Source: JANMEB01 sp041740495
GTDB taxonomy: Bacteria; Planctomycetota; Planctomycetia; Pirellulales; Pirellulaceae
Assembly (NCBI GenBank): GCA_041740495.1
Contig: JBGSLW010000260.1
Location: forward strand, 1 to 64,000
Direction: 5' to 3'
Length of the DNA stretch: 64,000 bases
Position numbers and translations under genes: made by a program. Shown piece after piece: positions 34,016-43,095 of the stretch. Every line of letters starts with the position of its first letter. The first letter of the stretch is position 1. The notes beneath the pieces are model-generated. The model searched no databases. It was not told the origin of the DNA and saw only the letters and a list, made by a program, of their open reading frames with translations.

Positions 34016-35770
34016 TTAACGCGTGGGCAATTCATAGCAGACGGCTTCGGCCGCGTTGCGGACGAACAAGAGGTTGCCGACGACCACCGGATGATTCCAC
34101 GTCTTGCCCGGGAGCGCCTTCAGCTTGGCCAACTCGCGATGCCCCTCGCCGGTGGCGGCAAGCAACACCAACTCGCCCGTTTCCGAAATGACCAGCAGCA
34201 GATCGGAGTCTGCGAGCAGCAACACCTGCCCTTTGCCGTATCGTCCCGCCTTCCATTTCGAACTTCCATCGACCAAGTCGATACAGCAGAAGACCGCGTT
34301 GTCGAAGCCAAACGCCAGGCCATCGTGAATCACGAGATCGTTGAAGTCTGGTTTGAGATGGCGCGAAGTCCATTTTTCGCGGCCGACGAGCGTTCCCTCC
34401 GAGTCCCGGACCTCGATGAGCCGCGTGCCCGATCCCAACCCGGTTGGAATCAAGACCTGCGACTCACTCACGATTCCCGGCTGCAGCGCCCGGTAGCCTG
34501 TGTGCCGCCATTCGTAGTTCAACTCTAATTTGCCCGTCGAGGGATCGTGAAATTGAGCCCCCGCGTCCGTGAGTAAGCCGACGAGTTCCCTCCCCAACAG
34601 AGTGACCGTTTGCAACGAGCCGTACGACATCTCACTGGCAGCGGCGGACCATTTCAGTTCGCCAGTCGCATCGTCGAAGGCAAGGATTCCCTTGTCGCCG
34701 CTGCCGCCCGCATGCACAACGACAACGCCCCGGGTCACCAACGGCGACGAAGAAAAGCCCCACATGGGTGGTTGGCGACCCGCCGCGATTCGCAAATCAA
34801 CCGTCCAGGAAGGCTCGCCATTTGCCGCATTCAATTTTTGCAACCACCCCTCGGCGCCCAACGAGTAGATGGAGCCGCCGGCAATCGTAGGTGTCGCGCG
34901 CGGCCCGAGTCCCCCGAGGGCCTCGAAGAACCGCGAGGGGAGCGCGTGGGCCCATACTTGCTGACCGCTGCGTGCGTCGTAACACACGGTCGCCTCGTTG
35001 TCCCCGCGCTGTTCCTGCGTGACCAGATAGGCGCCTGCCACGGCAAACGACGACCAACTAGGACCTACCTTGATTCTCCAACGCTCGACGGGCGGATGCG
35101 CTGTCCAGTCGCTTTCCAACAAAATGCCATGCTCCGCCCCATCGCGTCGAGGACCCCGGAACCCTGGCCATTCGGGACGGCGAAACGCATCGCTGGATTC
35201 CGCAGGGACGTGGCGGTTGCCCGCGTCTGACCGTTGGCTGGCGAGAAACTGATCTTCGGGGGTAGCCTTCCACCGCCAGTCCAGTCCAAACGCGAAATTG
35301 CCCCACACGCCATCGGTCTTGAGAAGTGCCGTGATACCTGCCGCCAGAAACGTGAGCACCAGCATGAGCCCCACGCGGGCGCGCGCCGGGCGCCGACGTG
35401 CCAACATCGCACCGATCGCAAACCCTGCAAGGCCGAGGGGTAGGGTCATCACAACGACCGGCGCATCGCGCATGGTGGCGTCCAGCAACGCGATCACCAG
35501 GACGAAAACTGCGGTCAGTCCCGCCAGCGCGGAGAGGCGTTCCGTCCACGAAACGCCACTCGCAAATAGCCACCACAAACCGATCGCCAATCCCAATAGA
35601 AACGGACCAAACGCCGCAACAGCCCAAATCATCGCCGGGCCGTCTTGCACCAGATCGGGGACGAACCTGGCGACGATCATCAGCAGTAGCAACAGAACGG
35701 GGATCCAGATTCGCTTCACGATCCGAAGTGTTTCGGCTGCCGGCGGTTGACCATCGACCTGAGCGTTCAT
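34016..35770 (-). CDS. Membrane-anchored PQQ-type beta-propeller protein
   Basis: A 584-residue protein with about four membrane helices in the first 150 residues (IPVLLLLLMIVARFV, LLGLAIGLWWLFA, ALAGLTAVFVLVIALL, VGLMLVLTFLAAGI) and then a soluble domain opening RPEWPGFRGPRRDG. The remainder consists of PQQ-like propeller blades (GSIYSLGAEGWLQKLNAANGE, GILAFDDATGELKWS). This WPGFRGP-propeller type is abundant in planctomycetes and lies outside the cytoplasm; the function is unknown. It is downstream of adk on the same strand after about 145 bases and faces the PKS gene end to end. Confidence 0.85.
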   Translation of the reverse strand: MNAQVDGQPPAAETLRIVKRIWIPVLLLLLMIVARFVPDLVQDGPAMIWAVAAFGPFLLGLAIGLWWLFASGVSWTERLSALAGLTAVFVLVIALLDATMRDAPVVVMTLPLGLAGFAIGAMLARRRPARARVGLMLVLTFLAAGITALLKTDGVWGNFAFGLDWRWKATPEDQFLASQRSDAGNRHVPAESSDAFRRPEWPGFRGPRRDGAEHGILLESDWTAHPPVERWRIKVGPSWSSFAVAGAYLVTQEQRGDNEATVCYDARSGQQVWAHALPSRFFEALGGLGPRATPTIAGGSIYSLGAEGWLQKLNAANGEPSWTVDLRIAAGRQPPMWGFSSSPLVTRGVVVVHAGGSGDKGILAFDDATGELKWSAAASEMSYGSLQTVTLLGRELVGLLTDAGAQFHDPSTGKLELNYEWRHTGYRALQPGIVSESQVLIPTGLGSGTRLIEVRDSEGTLVGREKWTSRHLKPDFNDLVIHDGLAFGFDNAVFCCIDLVDGSSKWKAGRYGKGQVLLLADSDLLLVISETGELVLLAATGEGHRELAKLKALPGKTWNHPVVVGNLLFVRNAAEAVCYELPTR

Positions 35771-35913
35771 GGTGCAAGGAATCCCAATTGAGAAACAACG
35801 GATCGCGGATCAGTCTACAGTCTACAGCCTACGGCCTAACTCCACGCATGCCTGCGGCGGATGGCTCAGCGTTGGGATTCGAACAGGAGCCGCAGCGCTG
35901 CGAACGGGGAGCG

Positions 35914-36507
35914 CTACGAACGGGGAGGGGTGAGAACTGCCGAATCGATGGCTTGAAGAATTCGCTCGAACACTTCGGATACTGCGCCGACGCCGTCGAT
36001 CCGACGCAGCAGTCCTTGGGAATCGTAATAGTTGACTACCGGACGCGTTTCGTCCAAGTAGGTTTGAATCCGGCGGGGGATGGCTTCCGGGTGATCATCC
36101 GGCCGGGGATTGGCGATCTTGCCGTAGCGATCGTGCAGGCGGCGAATGAGTTCGTCGCGGGGCACGAACATTTCCAGGACCACGGTGACACGTTTTCCTT
36201 CGTCGGCCAACCAATGATCGAAGGCCTCGGCCTGAGCGACGGTCCGCGGAAAGCCATCGAGCAAAAACCCCGCGCGGCAATCCCGCTGCTGGACTCGATC
36301 TCGAACCACCCCCACGATCAAGTCGTCGCTGACGAGTTTCCCTTCGGCCATGATGGGACCGACGAGTCGCCCCAATTCGGAACCGGAACCGACGGCGTCG
36401 CGGAGGATTTCGCCGGTGGAGAGATGTGGAATCCCCAGGCGCATGGCGAGCTTCGCCGCCTGCGTACCTTTTCCGGCGCCGGGAGGGCCTATGAAGACAA
36501 TCCGCAT
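35914..36507 (-). CDS. adk: Adenylate kinase
   Basis: A 197-residue adenylate kinase, converting ATP plus AMP to two ADP. The P-loop is GPPGAGKGTQ, the AMP-binding GEILRD and DGFPRT are present, and the lid region (DRYGKIANPRPDDHP) is short and lacks zinc cysteines. The ATG at 36507 follows GAGGAA; a GTG one codon earlier is possible. It follows secY by about 160 bases, the usual end of the spc operon, and is the last conserved gene here: infA, rpmJ, rpsM, rpsK, rpoA and rplQ do not follow. Confidence 0.95.
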   Translation of the reverse strand: MRIVFIGPPGAGKGTQAAKLAMRLGIPHLSTGEILRDAVGSGSELGRLVGPIMAEGKLVSDDLIVGVVRDRVQQRDCRAGFLLDGFPRTVAQAEAFDHWLADEGKRVTVVLEMFVPRDELIRRLHDRYGKIANPRPDDHPEAIPRRIQTYLDETRPVVNYYDSQGLLRRIDGVGAVSEVFERILQAIDSAVLTPPRS

Positions 36508-36669
36508 CACTTCCTCGTCACACCGTGGATCCTGCGATCGACAGGTTGGATTTTAAGCCAAGCGATGGACCGAGGGAACATCCGCTGCGGGCGAAATTGC
36601 GTGCGAAAATGTCGCGGGGGAAACCCGCGGGTTCCCCAGGCAATACGATGCGAATAACCGGTCGCCGAC

Positions 36670-38031
36670 CTATTCCAGCATCCCTTTGTAGTTGCGCATC
36701 ACCAGGTGGCTATCGATCTTCTGGACCAGATCGAAAGCCACGCTGACCGCGATCAGCAGTCCCGTCCCGCCGTAAAAGCGGGAGATGGTGGAATCGATGC
36801 CCAACAGGTGGGAGACGACGGTCGGCAGGATGGCGACTAACGCCAAGAAACCGGCGCCGACATAGGTGATCCGTTCGATCACGCGTTCCAGATAATCGGC
36901 GGTGCGCCGTCCGGGGCGATAGCCTGGAATAAACGTCCCGCTGTCCTTGAGATTTTCCGAAATCTCTTTGGGATTGAAGGTGATGGCGGTCCAAAAGTAG
37001 CAGAAGAAATAAATCAGGACGATGTAGCACAGGTTGTACAAGACCGATGTCTGACGGCCGAATGAATCGCTGAAATTCCTGAGAAAATTCTGGATCCCGC
37101 CCCCCGCGGGGAACACGTTGGCGAACGTCGAGAACAATAGCGGCGGGATCATCAACAAACTGCTGGCGAAGATAATCGGCATGACGCCGGCCTGATTGAT
37201 CCGTAGCGGCATGTACTGGCGGGTTCCCCCGTAGACGCGGTTGCCGCGAACATGCTTGGCGCTCTGCGTGGGGATCCGGCGTTGGGCGAGCGTAATGAAC
37301 ACCACGCCCACCACAATGGCTACAAAGAGAGCGATCAGCGCCAGGACCGTTTCGATCCCGATGGTCCCGCGGGTGAACCCCGTCAACTCCGGCTTGAAGC
37401 TGCCGATATTTCCCCAAAATGCGGCGGGCAAGTCGGCCACGATCCCGGCCATGATCAACAAGCTGATTCCGTTGCCGATCCCAAATTCATCGATCTGTTC
37501 CCCCAGCCACATCAAGAACATCGACCCGCAGGTCATGATCAAGATCGAGGCAAACTGCCAATAGATGGTCAAGTTACCTGCTTCGTTGTTGAACGGCCGC
37601 GCGGTCACACCTTGGGGCATGATCACAAACCACAAATATGCGGCGCTTTGGATCAGACAGAGGACCAGCGTGAGGTAGCGGGTGTACTTATTGATTTTCT
37701 TGCGGCCGGCTTCCCCTTCTTTCCGCAACTCCTCCAGCGGTTTGTACACCGTGCTCAGAAGTTGAAGGATGATGCTGGCGGAGATGTACGGCATGATTCC
37801 CAAGCCGAAGATGGTGGCCTGGTTAATCTGGCTGGCGCTGAAGATCGAGACCCGCTTGAAGAATTCACCCAGGGCCCCCGAGGCGTCGGAAAGAATCCCC
37901 AGCTTGGCCTGATCGATGATCGGGAGTGGGATCTGGGCGCCGACCCGGAATATCGCCAAGAGGAACAGCGTCAAAAAGACTTTGCGGCGCAGCTCCGGAA
38001 TCGTGAAGATAATGCGGAGTTTTTCTAACAT
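36670..38031 (-). CDS. secY: Protein translocase subunit SecY
   Basis: A 453-residue ten-helix channel protein. The N-terminus LRIIFTIPELRRKVFLTLFLL, the plug region and PYISASIILQLL are typical. Cytoplasmic loops with FNPKEISENLKDSGTFIPGYRPG (ribosome/SecA contact) are intact. A perfect AGGAG ribosome site lies 7 nt before the ATG. It forms the SecYEG pore in the inner membrane and sits in its usual place after rplO. Confidence 0.96.
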   Translation of the reverse strand: MLEKLRIIFTIPELRRKVFLTLFLLAIFRVGAQIPLPIIDQAKLGILSDASGALGEFFKRVSIFSASQINQATIFGLGIMPYISASIILQLLSTVYKPLEELRKEGEAGRKKINKYTRYLTLVLCLIQSAAYLWFVIMPQGVTARPFNNEAGNLTIYWQFASILIMTCGSMFLMWLGEQIDEFGIGNGISLLIMAGIVADLPAAFWGNIGSFKPELTGFTRGTIGIETVLALIALFVAIVVGVVFITLAQRRIPTQSAKHVRGNRVYGGTRQYMPLRINQAGVMPIIFASSLLMIPPLLFSTFANVFPAGGGIQNFLRNFSDSFGRQTSVLYNLCYIVLIYFFCYFWTAITFNPKEISENLKDSGTFIPGYRPGRRTADYLERVIERITYVGAGFLALVAILPTVVSHLLGIDSTISRFYGGTGLLIAVSVAFDLVQKIDSHLVMRNYKGMLE

Positions 38032-38144
38032 AATTCAGCTCCTCCTGCCTTGGCCTGCGCTGCCGATATTCCTAAGAGTGAATTCCTGGTCGCAAACTCC
38101 GACGCGGAAGGTCGGTTACCGTGACTTCCAAACCTACCGTGACT

Positions 38145-38185
38145 CTTGACGTTAGCGTGACTCTTGACGTTAGCGTGACTTCGCC
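38145..38185. repeat. Tandem 18-bp repeat across the rplO stop codon
   Basis: The unit CGTGACTCTTGACGTTAG is repeated in tandem with partial copies on both sides, including CTACCGTGACT upstream. The rplO stop codon (38170-38172) is inside the array, so its last codons were formed by repeat units. Confidence 0.7.
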
Positions 38186-38667
38186 GCTTTTTTGCTCTTA
38201 TTGCGCACGACCGGCTTGGGTCCGGAAAGAATTTCGATGCTTCCGCCCGCCTTTTCGATCTTTTCTTTGGCGGATTGGCTGAGTTTGTGCGCCACGACCT
38301 TCAGCGGCTTGCTGAGGTCGCCGTTGCCCAGGATTTTCAGTTCGTCGTACCGCCAGCGGATCAACGATTTGGCTTTGAGCGAAACGGGGGACACTTCTTC
38401 GCCTGCTTGGAAGTGGGTTTCCAGATCGGCCACGTTGATCGTGGCGACAGAGCGGGCGAATTCGTTAGTGAAACCGCGTTTGGGGATCTTGCGCACCAGA
38501 GGCATCTGCCCCCCTTGAAAGGCCGGCTTGTGCGACGATCCGCTCACGGAGAATTGTCCCTTGTGGCCGCGGCCGGAGGTCTTGCCCTGTCCGCTGCCGA
38601 TTCCGCGTCCCAAGCGTTTCGTTCTGCGGTATTTGCTTACCCCTTGGTGGACATCATGGAGGTTCAT
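38170..38667 (-). CDS. rplO: Ribosomal protein L15
   Basis: A 165-residue L15 with the glycine-rich N-terminal extension (RLGRGIGSGQGKTSGRGHKGQ) that threads into 23S rRNA, and the C-terminal globular domain with GGSIEIL. It is about 15-20 residues longer than usual, ending in a lysine-rich tail. Its ATG overlaps the rpsE stop by 4 nt (ATGA), leaving no room for L30. Confidence 0.95.
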   Translation of the reverse strand: MNLHDVHQGVSKYRRTKRLGRGIGSGQGKTSGRGHKGQFSVSGSSHKPAFQGGQMPLVRKIPKRGFTNEFARSVATINVADLETHFQAGEEVSPVSLKAKSLIRWRYDELKILGNGDLSKPLKVVAHKLSQSAKEKIEKAGGSIEILSGPKPVVRNKSKKAAKSR

Positions 38668-39146
38668 GAGAGTTCAACTCCTCGCAAGCGTTGGACATCT
38701 TCGATGGTGGTCAATTTGGTGAGGGCATCGATCGTGGCTTTGACCAAGGTCACTGCGTTGTTGGTGCCAAAGCTCTTGGTGAGGATGTTCTTGATTCCGG
38801 CGGCTTCGCAGACGGCGCGGGTGGCTGCGCCGGCGATGACGCCCGTCCCTGGTCCAGCGGGCATCAACAGGACGCGAGCGGCGCCGCACCGCCCTTCGAC
38901 TCTGTGTGGGATGGTCTCGTTGACCACCGGGACGCGGACCATGGTTCGAGCTGCCTGTTTGTTGGCTTTTTCCACGCTGGGGGGGACTTCGTTGGCCTTG
39001 CCATAGCCCCAGCCGACCCGGCCGTGGCCGTCGCCGACCACCACCATGGCGGCGAAGCTAAAGCGGCGGCCCCCTTTGACCACAGCGGCGCAGCGCTTGA
39101 TCTTGACCGTTCGTTCCACGAGTGATGATTGTGATTCGGATGCCAC
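38664..39146 (-). CDS. rpsE: Ribosomal protein S5
   Basis: A 160-residue S5. The double-stranded RNA-binding half (TVKIKRCAAVVKGGRRFSFAAMVVVGDGHGRVGWGYGKA, here split for length) and the LMPAGPGTGVIAGAATRAV segment are intact. The GTG at 39146 is favoured over a TTG at 39167 because a GGGAG lies upstream of it; both are unusual starts. It helps decoding fidelity in the 30S subunit. Confidence 0.94.
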   Translation of the reverse strand: MASESQSSLVERTVKIKRCAAVVKGGRRFSFAAMVVVGDGHGRVGWGYGKANEVPPSVEKANKQAARTMVRVPVVNETIPHRVEGRCGAARVLLMPAGPGTGVIAGAATRAVCEAAGIKNILTKSFGTNNAVTLVKATIDALTKLTTIEDVQRLRGVELS

Positions 39147-39262
39147 GGTAACGTGTACTCCCAACAAAAATGACGTCTGTTACGTTCGTCGCTGCGGGCC
39201 GAGTTGCGATTTCGCCAGGATTTGCCCCGGCGGGATCTCCGCTCGATCCGTAGGGATTGCTT

Positions 39263-39631
39263 TCAAAACTCCAAGCCGCCGGCCCGCGCCGCGTTAGCCA
39301 ACTCGGCGACGCGGCCATGATATTTGTATCGCCCCCGATCAAAGACAACTCGTTTCACTCCGGTCGCCAAGGCTCGTTCGGCGATCTTGCCGCCGATCAC
39401 CTTCGCCGCGGAGCAATTCCCCCCGTGGGCCAGTGCCGACCGCACGTCCTTTTCCTGGGTGCTGGCAGCTGCCAGCGTCTTACCGGACAAGTCGTCGATC
39501 AGCTGGCAGGAGAGGTGTTTGTTGCTGCGGAAGACGCTGAGCCGCGGCTGTTCGGCGGTCCCGCGCAGTCGTTTGCGGACGCGATTTGTGCGTCGCCAGC
39601 GCCGCACATTACTCAGTTTTTGGTGTCGCAT
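39263..39631 (-). CDS. rplR: Ribosomal protein L18
   Basis: A 122-residue L18, the 5S rRNA-binding protein of the central protuberance. It has the basic N-terminus (RRWRRTNRVRKRLRG), RLSVFRSNKHLSCQLIDD and the C-terminal FDRGRYKYHGRVAELANAARAGGLEF. The gap to rpsE (116 bases) is larger than most in the cluster. Confidence 0.95.
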   Translation of the reverse strand: MRHQKLSNVRRWRRTNRVRKRLRGTAEQPRLSVFRSNKHLSCQLIDDLSGKTLAAASTQEKDVRSALAHGGNCSAAKVIGGKIAERALATGVKRVVFDRGRYKYHGRVAELANAARAGGLEF

Positions 39632-39681
39632 GGTCTCGTTCTCAACTAGCTAGGATCCAAGGCAGCGGAAACGCTGCGCCG

Positions 39682-40224
39682 TTAGCCGGCAGCTTTTCCG
39701 GGTTTGATTTTGACATGTTCGCCGACGTAGCGGACCCCTTTTCCTTTGTACGGTTCGGGCTTTCGCGCGGAGCGGACAGCGGCGGCGAACTGGCCGACCA
39801 ATTGTTTGCTGCAGCCCTTCACCGTGATATGCGTCTGGTCGGGACAGGTGACCTCGAGTTCTGGGGGGATCGGGATCTGAATCTCGTTGGCGTAGCCGAC
39901 TCGCAAATTGAGATTTTTCCCTTTCAGGCTGCAGACATAACCGACCCCGACGACTTCGAGTTGTTTTTCGTAGCCTTGGGTGACCCCATCGAACATATTC
40001 TGGATCAGGGCGCGGATCGTCCCGTGGGCGGCTTTGGCGCTTCGTTCTTCCGACTTGCGAAGGACGTTGACGACCTTGCTGGCCTCGTCGACCTGAACCT
40101 GGATCCCTTGGGGGATGTCCAACGCCAACTTGCCCTTGGGGCCTTCGACGTTGACGGTCCGCGGACTGACCGCGATTTTGGCCCCGGCGGGGAGGGAGAT
40201 CGGCAATTTACCTATCCTGGACAT
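39682..40224 (-). CDS. rplF: Ribosomal protein L6
   Basis: A 180-residue L6, normal length. It starts MSRIGKLPISLPAGAKI and contains GKNLNLRVGYANEIQIPIP and the conserved C-terminus EPYKGKGVRYVGEHVKIKPGK, the part that contacts 23S rRNA near the GTPase centre. Position after rpsH is canonical. Confidence 0.96.
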   Translation of the reverse strand: MSRIGKLPISLPAGAKIAVSPRTVNVEGPKGKLALDIPQGIQVQVDEASKVVNVLRKSEERSAKAAHGTIRALIQNMFDGVTQGYEKQLEVVGVGYVCSLKGKNLNLRVGYANEIQIPIPPELEVTCPDQTHITVKGCSKQLVGQFAAAVRSARKPEPYKGKGVRYVGEHVKIKPGKAAG

Positions 40225-40297
40225 GAGCGTTTCTCTGGTTGAATCCTGCGTGCAAAGCGGCGGGTGTGGAATCGATCGAGTCCGGCGGGCGAAAATC

Positions 40298-40690
40298 TTA
40301 CCAGACCTGGCAGATCACCTCGCCACCGAGTTTCCGTTGGCGTGCCTCACGATCACTGACCACGCCGTTGCTGGTACTGAGGATGGAAATCCCCATGCCG
40401 TTCAAGATCGGCCGCAAGTCCTTGGCGCGCCGATAGATCCGGCAGCCAGGCTTGCTGACTCGTTTGATTTGGCGAATGACCTGTTCCCCGCTGGGTCCGT
40501 ATTTCAATTCGATTCGCAACTGGGCGCTCGGTTGGCCGGCGACCTCGGCCCAATCCCAGATGAACCCTTCCCGTTTGAGGACATCGGCCACCCCTTTTTT
40601 CAATTGGGAGGCGGGCATCTCGACGTGCGGGCGCTCCACGCGGACCGCGTTGCGGATGCGAGTCAACATATCGCCGATTGGATCCGTCAT
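40298..40690 (-). CDS. rpsH: Ribosomal protein S8
   Basis: A 130-residue S8, binding the central domain of 16S rRNA. It opens MTDPIGDMLTRIRNAVRVE and contains GCRIYRRAKDLRPILNGMGISILSTSNGV and REARQRKLGGEVICQVW at the end. An ATG one codon upstream (40693) is equally possible. In E. coli S8 also autoregulates the spc operon near L5; no such site was identified here. Confidence 0.95.
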   Translation of the reverse strand: MTDPIGDMLTRIRNAVRVERPHVEMPASQLKKGVADVLKREGFIWDWAEVAGQPSAQLRIELKYGPSGEQVIRQIKRVSKPGCRIYRRAKDLRPILNGMGISILSTSNGVVSDREARQRKLGGEVICQVW

Positions 40691-40707
40691 CATAAGCAAC
40701 AATCCCC

Positions 40708-40893
40708 TTACCAACTGGCCTTACGAACACCGGGAATGAGACCTTGATCCGACATCTTGCGGAAGCAGATCCGACAAATGCCGAACTTGCGGTAAACCGC
40801 GCGGGGGCGGCCGCACAGTTTGCAGCGCCGCTCGCGGCGCACCGAAAACTTCGGAGTCCGGTTGGCCTTGGCAACTTTCGATTTTCGAGCCAC
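40708..40893 (-). CDS. rpsZ: Ribosomal protein S14, zinc-binding type
   Basis: A 61-residue S14 of the short, zinc-binding (type Z) form: two pairs CKLC and CRIC are intact, and the C-terminal GLIPGVRKASW is conserved. The longer zinc-free paralogue seen in some bacteria is not present here. It sits between rplE and rpsH as expected. Confidence 0.95.
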   Translation of the reverse strand: MARKSKVAKANRTPKFSVRRERRCKLCGRPRAVYRKFGICRICFRKMSDQGLIPGVRKASW

Positions 40894-40933
40894 TGGTTCA
40901 GCCCTGGGTTAACGTGGAATGGATTTCAAAAAA

Positions 40934-41554
40934 TCAGGCGGCGCCCGCCGACTGATTGGTTTCGCGGAACGGCATCCCGAATTGCTTGAGCAATTCCCGA
41001 CCTTCGTCATCGGTCTCCGCGGTGGTGGTGAACACGATGTTCATTCCCTGGCTCTTGGTGAATTTGTCGGGGTTGAGTTCCGGGAAAACCAGGTACTCGC
41101 TCAAACCCAAGCTGTAGTTGCCGCGGCCGTCGAAGGCGTTGGGGTTCACCCCGCGAAAGTCGCGGACGCGCGGGAGGACGAACGAGACCAACCGATCGAA
41201 GAACTCGTACATCTTGGCCCCCCGCAGCGTTACCTTGCAGCCGATGGGGACCCCATCCCGCAGGCGGAATCCGGCGATCGCTTTGCGGGCGAGCGTGACG
41301 ACCGGTTTCTGACCGGCGATCAACGTCAGGGCTTCGACGGCATCGTCCAGAAACTTCTTGTCCTGGGTCGCTTTGCCGACGCCCATGTTGATCACAATTT
41401 TCTCGATCTGCGGGACCGCATGCGGGTTGGTGCGTCCCAATTTATTGGCGAGCTCACCGCGGATCTGCTGATCGTACCGCAGTTGCATCCGCGGCTTCCC
41501 GACCGGGACCTGGGCCGCGGCTTCGCTTTTCTTGCTGGCTTTCTTTGCGTTCAC
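40934..41554 (-). CDS. rplE: Ribosomal protein L5
   Basis: A 206-residue L5, which binds 5S rRNA. It contains KIVINMGVGKA, AIAGFRLRDGVPIGCKVTLRG and GLSEYLVFPEL, with GMNIVFTTTAETDDEGRELL at the end. The first about 20 residues (KKASKKSEAAAQ) are an added basic tail. It starts at GTG with GGAG 8 nt upstream. Only 84 bases separate it from rplN, where rplX (L24) normally lies. Confidence 0.95.
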   Translation of the reverse strand: MNAKKASKKSEAAAQVPVGKPRMQLRYDQQIRGELANKLGRTNPHAVPQIEKIVINMGVGKATQDKKFLDDAVEALTLIAGQKPVVTLARKAIAGFRLRDGVPIGCKVTLRGAKMYEFFDRLVSFVLPRVRDFRGVNPNAFDGRGNYSLGLSEYLVFPELNPDKFTKSQGMNIVFTTTAETDDEGRELLKQFGMPFRETNQSAGAA

Positions 41555-41638
41555 GAATTCGACTCCGTCTGCGGCTCTCGTTGCCCGTCGCCCATCTGGC
41601 GCTGCGGGTGGGTTGCGGGGGATGATGTTCGGTGTGCG

Positions 41639-42007
41639 TTAAATGACTTCGTTGGCCAAGCTGACAATTTTGAGGAAATTCCGATCGCGCAGTTCGCGAG
41701 CGACCGCCCCGAAAATCCGGGTCCCCCGCGGAGCGTTTTCGTTGTCGATGATTACGGCGGCGTTCTTGTCGAAGCGGATGTAGCTTCCGTCGGCTCGCCG
41801 CGTCGGCTGTTTGCAGCGGACCACCACCGCGCGGACCACCGCTTTCTTTTTGATATCGCTACCGGGGATCACGCTTTTCACACTGCAGATGATCACATCC
41901 CCCAGTCCGGCAAAGCGGCGGCGGGAGCCCCCCAGGACTTTGATGCACATCAACTCTTTCGCGCCGGTATTGTCGGCGACTTCCAACCGCGTTTCTTGTT
42001 GAATCAT
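41639..42007 (-). CDS. rplN: Ribosomal protein L14
   Basis: A 122-residue L14, standard length: MIQQETRLEVADNTGAKELMCIKVLGGS at the start and IFGAVARELRDRNFLKIVSLANEVI at the end. It lies 10 nt behind rpsQ. The start is set by homology; a long upstream frame is spurious. It is the last gene before the missing L24. Confidence 0.96.
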   Translation of the reverse strand: MIQQETRLEVADNTGAKELMCIKVLGGSRRRFAGLGDVIICSVKSVIPGSDIKKKAVVRAVVVRCKQPTRRADGSYIRFDKNAAVIIDNENAPRGTRIFGAVARELRDRNFLKIVSLANEVI

Positions 42008-42017
42008 GACTAGGCAC

Positions 42018-42338
42018 CTATTCCCTGGGCTCGTTGGACTCGGCAGCGTCACTGGCCCGGCGACGCGCTGCCCGCAACCCGGCCACATCGACTTCGTCGG
42101 ATTTCTTGACCACGCGAACCAGGTTCCAACGCTTGGTCTTCGACAGCGGCCGGGATTCCTCGATTTCAACCATATCGCCGGTCGCCGATTCGTTGTTTTC
42201 GTCGTGGACGTAGCAAACGGTTCGCCGTCGCAACAATTTGCCGAACACCGGGTGGCGTACGGAGCGGGGCACGACCACGACCCGAGTCTTGGTCATCTTG
42301 TCGCTTCGCACCACACCTGTCAGTAGTCGTTTGGGCAT
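42018..42338 (-). CDS. rpsQ: Ribosomal protein S17
   Basis: A 106-residue S17 starting MPKRLLTGVVRSDKMTKTRVV. The OB-fold core (HDENNESATGDMVEIEESRPLSKTKRWNLVRVV, read in parts) is intact, followed by about 25 charged residues beyond the usual end, making it longer than E. coli S17 (84). The ATG at 42338 is preferred to an upstream in-frame start. Confidence 0.95.
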   Translation of the reverse strand: MPKRLLTGVVRSDKMTKTRVVVVPRSVRHPVFGKLLRRRTVCYVHDENNESATGDMVEIEESRPLSKTKRWNLVRVVKKSDEVDVAGLRAARRRASDAAESNEPRE

Positions 42339-42399
42339 GTGATTTACTCGATGTTGTCCTGTCTGTGTGCCATCGCCGGCGGAATCCACCGGTTCTCGG

Positions 42400-42600
42400 T
42401 TAACCTGTTACTTTCGCGACCCGCTCCGTTTGCAGGGTCTTGATGCGAGCGATCAGCCGACGATTCCGAGTCAACTCGGACGGAACATCCAGCCGTTCGG
42501 TCTGGGCCTGCACGCGCAGTTTGAACAACGTGTGCAGCGCCTCGCGCAGAGTCGCCTGCAGTTGTTCATCGCTCATCTCTCGCAATTCAGTGGTCTTCAT
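42400..42600 (-). CDS. rpmC: Ribosomal protein L29
   Basis: A 66-residue L29, two-helix protein near the peptide exit tunnel. It shows the typical ELREMSDEQLQATLREALHTLFKLRVQ and NRRLIARIKTLQTER segments. Between rplP and rpsQ as expected. Confidence 0.94.
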   Translation of the reverse strand: MKTTELREMSDEQLQATLREALHTLFKLRVQAQTERLDVPSELTRNRRLIARIKTLQTERVAKVTG

Positions 42601-42675
42601 CGATCTTGCGTCCTCGTCTCGGTCAACAAGCCCGCGGGGATATTCACCCTTGGGGCGCCGCGGGTTGGGGGGGCT

Positions 42676-43095
42676 TTACCCCAATTGCCGCCGTGAAATC
42701 ATCCGCACTTTAAACGGCATCTTGTGCGCCAAGCGGGCAAAGCAGATCTTGGCTTGCTGCTCGGTCACCCCGCCCAGCTCGAACAAAATCGTGCCGGGTT
42801 TGATCACCGCCACCCAGAACTCGGGCTCCCCTTTTCCCTTCCCCATGCGGGTTTCCAGGGGGCGCGACGTCACCGAGCGGTGGGGGAAGACGCGGATGTA
42901 CAGCCGCCCTTCGCCCCGCACGTATTGTTGCGCGGCAATCCGCCCGGCCTCAATGGTTTGGGCCTTGAGCCAGGCTGGTTCCAAAGATTGCAGCCCAAAG
43001 TCGCCGAAGACGACCTTGTTGCCGCGGGTCGCATTACCTTTTATACGACCTCTTTGGACCTTTCGATGTTTGACCCGTTTGGGCATCAGCGCCAT
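42676..43095 (-). CDS. rplP: Ribosomal protein L16
   Basis: A 139-residue L16, starting MALMPKRVKHRKVQRGRIKG with GGAG 9 nt upstream. It contains GRIAAQQYVRGEGRLYIRVFPHRSVTSRPLETRMGKGKGEPEFWVAVIKPG (seen in parts), including the tRNA/PTC-proximal arginine region. Its first 62 nt overlap the end of rpsC in another frame, which is unusual for these genes. Confidence 0.95.
   Translation of the reverse strand: MALMPKRVKHRKVQRGRIKGNATRGNKVVFGDFGLQSLEPAWLKAQTIEAGRIAAQQYVRGEGRLYIRVFPHRSVTSRPLETRMGKGKGEPEFWVAVIKPGTILFELGGVTEQQAKICFARLAHKMPFKVRMISRRQLG

Noticed and set aside
41555..41638. A hidden rplX (L24) in the L14-L5 gap
   Set aside because: Only 84 bases are available, while L24 needs roughly 300.
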